From Chromatiales bacterium (GTDB lineage Bacteria; Pseudomonadota; Gammaproteobacteria; SZUA-140), in contig JAITWN010000050.1 of the NCBI GenBank assembly GCA_031285245.1, positions 1 through 11,688 on the forward strand: a stretch of 11,688 nucleotides of DNA, in the 5' to 3' direction. Shown piece by piece: positions 1 through 5,446 of the stretch. The position numbers and the translations under genes were made by a program. The stretch's first letter is position 1. Each line of letters begins with the position of its first letter. Below the pieces are notes generated by a model, which was not told the origin of the DNA, did no database searches, and saw only the letters and a list, made by a program, of their open reading frames with translations.

Positions 1-1563
1 GTCGACGCGGCCGAGGAGCCACAGGTCGCCGTCGGCGTCCTTCTTGGCGCCGTCGCCGGCGAAGTACATGGAGTCGAAGCGCGACCAGTAGGTGTCCTTG
101 AAGCGCTGGTCGTCGCCCCAGATCGTGCGCAGCATCGATGGCCAGGGTTTGCGGATGACGAGATAGCCGCCTTTGTCGGGCGCAGTTACCGGTTCGCCTT
201 GATCATCGACGATGGCGGCGTCGATGCCGGGCAGGGGGCGCGTGCAGGAGCCGGGTTTGGTTGCGACCACGCCGGGCACGGGCGCAATCATGTTGGCGCC
301 GGTTTCGGTTTGCCACCAGGTGTCGACGATCGGGCAATGTTCTTTGCCGATGATGCGGTGATACCACATCCAGGCCTCAGGATTGATCGGTTCGCCGACG
401 GTGCCGAGTAGGCGCAAGCGCGAGAGATCGTAGCGCGCAGGAATCTCATCACCGAATTTCATCAGCGCGCGAATAGCAGTTGGCGCCGTGTAAAAGACCG
501 TGACCTGCTGACGCTCGCAGATCTCCCAGAAGCGTCCCGCGTTTGGCACCGTGGGCGCGCCTTCGTAAATCATCACTGTGCCGCCGAGTGCGAGCGGGCC
601 GTAGGCAACGTAACTGTGGCCAGTGATCCAGCCGACATCTGCGGTGCACCAATAGATGTCATCATCGCGATGATCGAATACCCAGCGCATGGTGGTGATG
701 GCGCCAAGCAGATAACCCGCACTTGAATGCTGAATACCTTTGGGTTTGCCGGTTGAGCCCGAAGTGTAGAGGATGAAGAGCGGATGCTCGGCGCTTACCC
801 ATTCTGGTTCGCAGTGATTATCCATGGTAGCAATCGCATCATGCCACCAGATGTCACGTTCGCTTTGCATCGCTACCTCGTGCCCGGTGCGCTTGAGCAC
901 GATAACGAGTTCCGGCGGGATTGCGGCTTGTTTCACTGCTTGGTCGGCGGCAGCTTTGAGTTCAATGATCCTGCCAGCGCGATGGCCGCCATCGGCAGTG
1001 ATCACCGCTTTGGCGCTGGCATCATCGATACGCTCTCTGAGTGCATTAGCGGAGAAGCCACCGAACACTACTGAGTGGATTGCGCCGATGCGCGCGCAAG
1101 CCTGCATCGCAATGACGGCTTCAGGCACCATCGGCATATAAATGATGATGCGATCACCGGCGCGCACGCCGCGCGCGCGTAGCGCATTAGCGAGGCGACA
1201 GGTTTCGCGGTGCAGCTCGGCGTAGGTGAGGCGCCGTACATCGCCAGGCTCGCCTTCAAAAATAATCGCGGTCTTGTCAGCGTGGCTCGCGAGATGACGA
1301 TCGATGCAATTCCACGAGACGTTCAGCACGCCATCATCGAACCAGCGAAAGTGCGGCGCGCGGCTGTCATCGAGAATATGCGTGAAAGGCTCGCGCCAAT
1401 CGATCTCACGGCGCGCCTGCGCGGCCCAGAAGCCGGCGTAATCGTGCTCGGCGGCGCGGTACATTTCACCGAGCTGCGCAGCGCTGATGCCGGCTCCGCG
1501 GCTGAACTGCGAAGGTGGTGGGAACAAACGATCCTCATGCAGAATCGAGTCAATGTCGCTCAT
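1..1563 (-). CDS. acs: Acetyl-CoA synthetase (AMP-forming), 3' end beyond the window
   Basis: Acs activates acetate to acetyl-AMP and then acetyl-CoA in the cytoplasm, feeding the TCA and glyoxylate pathways. The reverse strand reads without interruption for 521 codons from ATG at 1563 (MSDIDSILHEDRLFPPP) to the window edge, where it ends in LLGRVD, the GRVDDV hinge motif of the family. The N-terminal Acs segment is followed by the ATP-binding P-loop YTSGSTGKPKG (residues 266-276), YTAPTAIR, the acetate-pocket and adenylate motif WWQTETG (416-422) and YFAGDGA near the edge. E. coli Acs is about 652 residues, so roughly 130 residues are missing, including the catalytic and acetylatable lysine region. 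The start is set by a GGGGGAG ribosome-binding site 8 nt upstream (1572-1578) and by family alignment. I found no frameshift in the stretches translated by hand. Propionyl-CoA synthetase is an alternative, but the motifs fit Acs better. Confidence 0.95.
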   Translation of the reverse strand, partial: MSDIDSILHEDRLFPPPSQFSRGAGISAAQLGEMYRAAEHDYAGFWAAQARREIDWREPFTHILDDSRAPHFRWFDDGVLNVSWNCIDRHLASHADKTAIIFEGEPGDVRRLTYAELHRETCRLANALRARGVRAGDRIIIYMPMVPEAVIAMQACARIGAIHSVVFGGFSANALRERIDDASAKAVITADGGHRAGRIIELKAAADQAVKQAAIPPELVIVLKRTGHEVAMQSERDIWWHDAIATMDNHCEPEWVSAEHPLFILYTSGSTGKPKGIQHSSAGYLLGAITTMRWVFDHRDDDIYWCTADVGWITGHSYVAYGPLALGGTVMIYEGAPTVPNAGRFWEICERQQVTVFYTAPTAIRALMKFGDEIPARYDLSRLRLLGTVGEPINPEAWMWYHRIIGKEHCPIVDTWWQTETGANMIAPVPGVVATKPGSCTRPLPGIDAAIVDDQGEPVTAPDKGGYLVIRKPWPSMLRTIWGDDQRFKDTYWSRFDSMYFAGDGAKKDADGDLWLLGRVD

Positions 1564-1586
1564 CTCATGATCTCCCCCAGCAGTTT

Positions 1587-1592
1587 TTTATA
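1587..1592 (-). promoter_or_regulatory. Candidate -10 box upstream of acs
   Basis: On the reverse strand TATAAA lies 23 nt before the acs start codon, which suits a sigma-70 -10 box. A TTGAGA lies upstream but is only 13 nt away, too close for a normal -35. It is therefore a weak candidate, and acs may be activator-dependent as in other bacteria. No clear sigma-54 box is visible. Confidence 0.3.
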
Positions 1593-1675
1593 CTGAATTC
1601 GTGACTCTCAAGGGTACCCAAGATTGCTTAAACACGGAACCCCGAGACGGGTGACCGGCGGCACGCAAAATTCAT

Positions 1676-1706
1676 AGGTTGGGCTGAGCAAAGTGAAGCC
1701 CAACGT
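1676..1706. repeat. Short REP-like palindrome (GTTGGGC type), copy 1
   Basis: GTTGGGCT (1678-1685) pairs with AGCCCAAC (1697-1704) around an 11-nt loop beginning GAGCAAAG. The same unit, including AGGTTGGGCTGAGCAA and GAAGCCCAAC, recurs at 9157-9189. I recall similar GTTGGGCT palindromes scattered between genes in many proteobacteria, so this is probably a common extragenic palindrome. Its function is unknown. Confidence 0.7.
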
Positions 1707-1753
1707 TGGAGGTGAGGGGATAAGCGTTTTCTTGAGTTATCAGCGACCTTTCG

Positions 1754-1846
1754 AGGCAGGATCGGGACACTTTTTCAAAACCGTTGGCGCGTAGCGGCTC
1801 CGCCCATCATCTATCTGGGTTTTGAAAAAGTGTCCCGATCCTGCCT
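1754..1846 (-). repeat. Long hairpin repeat, element A
   Basis: Two perfectly complementary 29-nt arms (1754-1782 and 1818-1846) enclose a 35-nt loop. Read on the reverse strand, the loop contains the family core GCGGAGCCGCT followed by ACGCGCCAAC, preceded by about 13 extra bases (CAGATAGATGATG) that elements C and D lack. The arm sequence (GGCAGGATCGGGACACTTTT) is nearly that of element E and related to C. The motif GTGACCAG (reverse strand, 1845-1852) overlaps the 5' end, matching GTGATCAG at C and D. The element lies downstream of the dksA terminator and upstream of acs. Confidence 0.9.
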
Positions 1847-1876
1847 GGTCACAGAACTCCGAGACGCGCTGAAATG

Positions 1877-1916
1877 AAAAAGGCCAGACCTGTTGTAACA
1901 GGCCTGGCCTTTTTTT
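1877..1916. terminator. Bidirectional intrinsic terminator behind dksA
   Basis: A 12-bp stem with one mismatch (AGGCCAGACCTG at 1881-1892, CAGGCCTGGCCT at 1899-1910) closes a 6-nt loop. Seven T follow on the + strand (1910-1916). On the reverse strand the five A at 1877-1881 give a U-tract. It begins about 20 bp after the dksA stop, so terminating dksA is its obvious job. It also blocks + strand readthrough. Confidence 0.85.
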
Positions 1917-1932
1917 GTGGGGCTGAATTACG

Positions 1933-2544
1933 TCAACCCTTGTTTTGACGTTCGCGAATTTCGTCGAGCGTTTTGCAGTCGATGCAGAGTGTGGCGGTGG
2001 GGCGCGCTTCAAGACGACGAATGCCGATCTCAACGCCACAGGCTTCGCAAAAGCCGTATTCGCTGCTCTCGAGGTTGCGCAGCGATTCGTCGATCTTCTT
2101 GATGAGCTTGCGCTCGCGATCACGTGTGCGCAGTTCAAGGGCGAAGTCCGACTCCTGACTGGCGCGATCGTTGGGATCGGGGAAATTAGCCGCTTCATCG
2201 CGCATGTGATGCACGGTGCGCTCCATCTCTTCGATCAGCTGGTTTTTCCAGACGTTGAGAATGTGACGGAAATGCTCGATCTGGCGCGCGCCCATATACT
2301 CTTCGCCCTTTTTTTCCTGATAGGGGGCGAGGCCGAGATAGGAGAGCTGCCCGCTCGCGACGGCTGAGGATTCAGTCTGCGTGGCGGTGGGGGTGTTCTT
2401 GGCGCGCTCCGGAGATGATGCTTTTTTCACGGGCGGCTTTGCAGCCTGCGACTGCGCCGCAGATTTTTTGACGGCAGCAGCTTCCGGCTTCGCCGGTCCC
2501 TTCTTGCTGGTGTAACTTGCAGGCTTTTTCTTCACGACTGCCAT
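1933..2544 (-). CDS. dksA: RNA polymerase-binding transcription factor DksA, with N-terminal extension
   Basis: DksA enters the RNA polymerase secondary channel and, with ppGpp, represses stable-RNA promoters and activates amino-acid promoters. The C-terminal ~135 residues follow E. coli DksA closely: APYQEKKGEEYM, the coiled-coil tip DPNDRAS with D123, D126 and A128 (E. coli D71, D74, A76), RDRERKLIKKI, and a four-cysteine zinc finger (C166, C169, C187, C190) in GFCEACGVEIGIRRLEARP. About 65 residues rich in Lys, Ala and Pro precede it, so the protein is 203 residues against 151 in E. coli. I chose the start MAVVKKK at 2544 because GGGAG lies 7 nt upstream. An in-frame ATG at 2610 lies at or before the predicted transcription start. 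The gene is divergent from the CbbY-like gene. Confidence 0.95.
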   Translation of the reverse strand: MAVVKKKPASYTSKKGPAKPEAAAVKKSAAQSQAAKPPVKKASSPERAKNTPTATQTESSAVASGQLSYLGLAPYQEKKGEEYMGARQIEHFRHILNVWKNQLIEEMERTVHHMRDEAANFPDPNDRASQESDFALELRTRDRERKLIKKIDESLRNLESSEYGFCEACGVEIGIRRLEARPTATLCIDCKTLDEIRERQNKG

Positions 2545-2581
2545 TGGGCATCTCCCTGCCATGGGCAAAAATAAGCGCGTA

Positions 2582-2610
2582 CTTATACCAGAAACATACG
2601 CTCCGCTCAA
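2582..2610 (-). promoter_or_regulatory. dksA: Probable sigma-70 promoter of dksA
   Basis: On the reverse strand TTGAGC (2605-2610) and TATAAG (2582-2587) are separated by exactly 17 bp. The region just after the -10 is GC-rich (TACGCGC), a feature of promoters sensitive to DksA and ppGpp, so autoregulation is possible but not shown. Transcription would start near 2575, giving a leader of about 30 nt before the ATG at 2544. Confidence 0.65.
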
Positions 2611-2695
2611 TGTAGGTGCTGGCGTGGGCGACCCTGGAAAATTAGTGTAGACTGCGTTACATCAATTCAATAACAGATTGAAACACATATCATTT

Positions 2696-3469
2696 ATGAG
2701 CTCTCTCAAGGCGCTGTTGTTTGATGTCGACGGCACGCTCGCCGATACCGAACGCGACGGACATCGCATCGCGTTCAATCGTGCATTTGCTGATGCGGGT
2801 CTTGATTGGCAGTGGTCAGAACAACTCTACGGCCGCTTGCTGGTCATTTCTGGCGGCAAAGAGCGTATGGAATATTATCTACGCAATTACGTAGCTCATG
2901 GCGAGCCGGACCCACAGCTGCTTGCGCTCATTCCCAAACTGCACACAACGAAGAATCGCTATTACTGGGACATGCTGGAGCGCGGCGAGATTGGTCTTCG
3001 TCCAGGCGTCGCGCGTTTGCTGCGCGCAGCGCGTAGCGCCGGCTTGCGTTTGGCGATCGCTACTACGACAACCGGTACGAATGTTTCAACGCTGCTACGC
3101 AGTACGCTCGGTGAAGAATCGCTCGGCTGGTTTGAGTTGATGGCGACGGCCGATGAAGTCAGCGACAAAAAGCCTTCGCCGGCAGTTTATGAATATTGTC
3201 TGGATCACCTCGGTCTCGCTGCGCATGAATGCCTGGCGTTTGAGGATTCCGAGAATGGCATGGCAGCAACGCGCGCTGCTGGCATTCCTGTGCTCATCAC
3301 GGTGAATGACTATACCCGCGATGGTGATTATCGCGATGCCGAGCTCGTGGTCGAATCACTCGGCGAACCGCAAGCACCCACACGCGTACTGGGTGGACGC
3401 GCAGCCGCGCGCGTTGCAGCCAGCGTGACGGTGGATCTCGATCTGCTGCGGACGTTGCGGGCGAGCTGA
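2696..3469 (+). CDS. HAD-superfamily phosphatase, CbbY-like
   Basis: This is a predicted cytoplasmic Mg-dependent phosphatase of the HAD IA / beta-phosphoglucomutase-like group (257 residues). Motif I is FDVDGTLADTE with nucleophile D10 and acid D12. The helical cap contains WQWSEQLYGRLLVISGGKER, very like CbbY. Motif II is the Thr run near residue 123, motif III is KKPSP (K159) and motif IV is FEDSENG (E183, D184). Characterised CbbY proteins remove the 1-phosphate from xylulose-1,5-bisphosphate, a Rubisco inhibitor. No Calvin-cycle genes are visible here, so the substrate may be another sugar phosphate. I prefer ATG 2696 (MSSLKALLFDVDGTL), which matches the usual family start. A TTG at 2678 would add six residues. 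Neither has a good ribosome-binding site. It converges on the sugar kinase gene. Confidence 0.88.
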   Translation: MSSLKALLFDVDGTLADTERDGHRIAFNRAFADAGLDWQWSEQLYGRLLVISGGKERMEYYLRNYVAHGEPDPQLLALIPKLHTTKNRYYWDMLERGEIGLRPGVARLLRAARSAGLRLAIATTTTGTNVSTLLRSTLGEESLGWFELMATADEVSDKKPSPAVYEYCLDHLGLAAHECLAFEDSENGMAATRAAGIPVLITVNDYTRDGDYRDAELVVESLGEPQAPTRVLGGRAAARVAASVTVDLDLLRTLRAS

Positions 3470-3489
3470 CTTGTAAAGGTCCGTGCTAT

Positions 3490-3565
3490 GGGCGGTCGGG
3501 CACTGTTTTTCAAAACCGGAGCCGCTGCGCGCCAACGGTCCCGAAAAGAATCACCGGACACCGCT
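3490..3565 (+). repeat. Hairpin repeat, element B (mismatched arms)
   Basis: The family core GGAGCCGCTGCGCGCCAAC is intact at 3518-3536, but the flanking arms pair poorly. The left arm (CGGGCACTGTTTTTCAAAAC) resembles element A. The right arm, reverse-complemented (AGCGGTGTCCGGTGATTCTT then TTCGGGACC), resembles element D. It looks like a hybrid or decaying copy. It fills the gap between two converging genes. Confidence 0.75.
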
Positions 3566-3600
3566 TATCACCTACTAGCCAGTACCGTTTAGACGCGATT

Positions 3601-4911
3601 TCAAGGGGACTGTCTATCGGATGTTTGGCGCTGTACGGCAATCCCCGCCGCGATCAGCGCGGCGCCATAAGCAGCCTGATCGGAACGTGGCGCGGTGAAA
3701 GGAATGCCGAGTATGCGCGCGCGGATACGCGTCCAGGCCGAGCTGCGCGCGCTGCCGCCGACAGTCATGAGACGTTTCGGCGCGGGCGCGCCGAGTTCCT
3801 CCAAACGTTGATAACCGAGCGCTTCGATACGCGCGATGCCTTCGAGCATAGCTTGGTAGAACACAATATCATCGCTTGGACGCGGTGTGAGATGCGGCAT
3901 CAGCGTTGGGTTGTTGTGAGGAAAACGTTCGCCGGGCGCGGTGAGCGGGTAGTAATCGAGATTGGTCGGCGCGTCCGGATTCAGTTGCGCATCCATGTGT
4001 TCCATCTGTGCGATCGTGAAGTGATGTAGCAGCACGGCGCCACCGCTGTTGGATGCGCCTCCCGCCAACCAGAGTTCGCCGAGGCGATGGCTGTAGATGC
4101 CGAAGGCGGGCGCAAACACGGGAGTTTGCGACAGCAGTTTCACCACCAGTGTTGAGCCGAGGGAAGTGACTGCATCACCTGGTACGTTAGCACCGGTAGC
4201 GATGAAGGCGGCGACGCCATCGGTGGTGCCGGCGCAGATGCGTAGCTGTGGTGAATAGCCGAGCGCGAGCAGCTCGGGATGTTGCAGCGTTCCGATATTG
4301 CTGCCTGGTGGCACTACATGCGGGAGCAGACGCATGTCCGCGTCGCAAGCGGCGATCCACTCTGGCCACATCCGTCGCACAGGATCGTAGCCGAGCTTCA
4401 GGCAGTTATTTTCATCGCTGATGCCAAATTGCCCGCTCAACTTGCTCGCGAGCCAATCGGCTTGATGCAAGGCATAACGCGCTTGCTTGGTACTGGCTTG
4501 CAGATGCAGCAGTTTGGCGAGTGCGGAACTCGCGCCGTGCGCGGCGGACTCGGGCGCAGCAAATGCGGCGAGATGCGCGGCTTCGGCTTGACTGCGCGCG
4601 TCGTCGTACATCAACGCGGGCCCGAGTGGTTCGCCGCGCTCATCAGCGAGCAGCAGCGTGCCGGAGGTGCCGTCGATGGCGAGCGCGCGCACGGCTTCGG
4701 GGGCAATGTGCTTGACCATGCCAGCAAGCGCGGCGCGCAATGTCTGCCACCATAACGCGGGTGATTGTTCACTGCGCAGACCAGCACGCAATGGTGACGT
4801 CATCGCTACGCGCTCTTCAGCGAGCAGATTGCCTGATATATCGATAGCAGCGATGCGACAGCCGCTGGTGCCGATGTCGATGCCGAGGAAGATGTCGCGC
4901 CCGTCGTTCAC
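3601..4911 (-). CDS. FGGY-family carbohydrate kinase, D-ribulose kinase type (SePSK/AtXK-1-like)
   Basis: This is a predicted cytoplasmic ATP-dependent sugar kinase, probably making D-ribulose 5-phosphate from D-ribulose. The N-terminal FGGY domain begins LGIDIGTSGCRIA (D12, nucleotide and Mg site), followed by AIDGTSGTLLL, LHQADWLASKLSG and SDENNCLKLGYD. The catalytic base lies in CAGTTDGVAAF (D231). The C-terminal domain has VTSLGSTLVVKLLSQ, YSHRLGELWLAGGASNSGG (to ~291), VGGSARSSAW and AAYGAAL. These match the cyanobacterial SePSK / plant AtXK-1 branch, described as D-ribulose kinases, better than classical xylulokinases, which are longer (~490 residues). This protein has 436. The start is GTG at 4911 with no clear ribosome-binding site, 22 bp after the queF stop, so coupling to queF translation is plausible. 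The substrate is inferred from family resemblance recalled from memory. Confidence 0.8.
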   Translation of the reverse strand: MNDGRDIFLGIDIGTSGCRIAAIDISGNLLAEERVAMTSPLRAGLRSEQSPALWWQTLRAALAGMVKHIAPEAVRALAIDGTSGTLLLADERGEPLGPALMYDDARSQAEAAHLAAFAAPESAAHGASSALAKLLHLQASTKQARYALHQADWLASKLSGQFGISDENNCLKLGYDPVRRMWPEWIAACDADMRLLPHVVPPGSNIGTLQHPELLALGYSPQLRICAGTTDGVAAFIATGANVPGDAVTSLGSTLVVKLLSQTPVFAPAFGIYSHRLGELWLAGGASNSGGAVLLHHFTIAQMEHMDAQLNPDAPTNLDYYPLTAPGERFPHNNPTLMPHLTPRPSDDIVFYQAMLEGIARIEALGYQRLEELGAPAPKRLMTVGGSARSSAWTRIRARILGIPFTAPRSDQAAYGAALIAAGIAVQRQTSDRQSP

Positions 4912-4933
4912 AGGGCGTAGTACGGAGCTGGCG

Positions 4934-5323
4934 TCAGCTCAGTTTGACCGGCTCGGGAGCGGTCCAGGTGTCGCTGCGATGTTCGGCGACGACAGTGGTG
5001 TAGATGCCGCCACGCACGTTGAACTCGGCGGTGACGCGCATGTAATGCGGAGCGCAGGCGCTCACCAGATCATCGAGGATGCGATTGGTGACATCTTCAT
5101 GAAAAGCGCCTTCATCGCGAAACGACCACACATAGAGCTTCAATGATTTCAGCTCGACGCAGCGCTGCGCCGGCACGTATTCGAGCAGCAGCGTGCCGAA
5201 GTCCGGCTGCCCTGTCTTCGGACACAGGCAAGTGAATTCCGGAATACGGATGCGGATGGTGTAATCCCGCTTGGGATGCGGGTTGTCGAAAGTGTCCAGT
5301 TGCTTGCTGGGCGCGCTCGGCAT
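4934..5323 (-). CDS. queF: NADPH-dependent preQ0 reductase QueF, short form
   Basis: QueF reduces the nitrile of 7-cyano-7-deazaguanine (preQ0) to the amine preQ1, the base inserted into tRNA on the way to queuosine. The 129-residue protein is the short B. subtilis-type form, not the ~280-residue E. coli form. The signature EFTCLCPKTGQPDF holds the nucleophile C34 and D41, at the same spacing as B. subtilis C55 and D62. ELKSLKLYVWSFR is the NADPH-binding motif. FHED (H75, E76) contributes the substrate-binding Glu, and RGGIYTTVVAEHR lies near the end. The start MPSAPSKQLDTFDNPHPKRDYTI at 5323 is typical of the family. An upstream in-frame ATG at 5392 would add 23 atypical residues and precedes the likely promoter. 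No other queuosine genes are in the window. Confidence 0.94.
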   Translation of the reverse strand: MPSAPSKQLDTFDNPHPKRDYTIRIRIPEFTCLCPKTGQPDFGTLLLEYVPAQRCVELKSLKLYVWSFRDEGAFHEDVTNRILDDLVSACAPHYMRVTAEFNVRGGIYTTVVAEHRSDTWTAPEPVKLS

Positions 5324-5355
5324 GATGTTGCGCTCTGAGGGGTTAAGGGCCCGGT

Positions 5356-5364
5356 AAGATAGCA
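5356..5364 (-). promoter_or_regulatory. queF: Candidate extended -10 promoter of queF
   Basis: On the reverse strand TGCTATCTT forms an extended -10 (TGn plus TATCTT) about 33 nt before the queF start codon. No good -35 is visible, as is common for extended -10 promoters. The leader would be only about 26 nt, leaving no room for a preQ1 riboswitch. Confidence 0.5.
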
Positions 5365-5408
5365 GATTCCTTAAGGTTCTGCCCGGGTCCATTGGCGCCT
5401 ACGCAACC

Positions 5409-5438
5409 TTGTCCTTGGCGACGTTTTTCCTGTATCTT
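5409..5438 (+). promoter_or_regulatory. smc: Candidate smc promoter close to the start codon
   Basis: TTGTCC (5409-5414) and TATCTT (5433-5438) are 18 bp apart. Transcription would begin around 5445, within a base or two of the smc ATG at 5447. No Shine-Dalgarno sequence is present (TGCCTGCCC precedes the ATG). A leaderless smc mRNA is one reading. An unrecognised promoter further upstream is the other. Confidence 0.4.
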
Positions 5439-5446
5439 GCCTGCCC

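Larger units (their letters stand above)
1564..1932. other. Intergenic region between acs and dksA (no gene)
   Basis: This 369-bp stretch contains no convincing coding sequence. From the acs side it holds the acs leader, a small GTTGGGC palindrome (1676-1706), the long hairpin element A (1754-1846) and a terminator directly behind dksA (1877-1916). Reading frames that cross element A only translate the repeat. Confidence 0.8.

Noticed and set aside
1676..1706. Integron attC site, because GTTGGGC/GCCCAAC fit GTTRRRY/RYYYAAC
   Set aside because: The order is reversed: attC runs RYYYAAC...GTTRRRY, here GTTGGGC comes first. The palindrome is only about 27 nt with no inner L boxes, no integrase gene is present, and there are no cassettes.
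1740..2198. Reverse-strand open frame of 152 codons across the dksA end and element A
   Set aside because: It overlaps dksA in another frame, and its C-terminus (QAGSGHFFKT, APTVLKKCP) is just translated element A. The same peptide appears from element C, as expected for a repeat.
2545..2610. Longer DksA start at 2610
   Set aside because: This ATG lies within the predicted -35 box of the dksA promoter. The ATG at 2544 has a good ribosome-binding site.
3601..4911. Xylulokinase (XylB) assignment
   Set aside because: The length and motifs AIDGTSGTLLL, LHQADWLASKL and YSHRLGELWLAGGASNSGG fit the SePSK/AtXK-1 D-ribulose kinase branch better, and no xylose genes are adjacent.
5324..5446. preQ1 riboswitch upstream of queF
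   Set aside because: The likely leader is only about 26 nt, and I see no aptamer-like hairpin with an A-rich tail.
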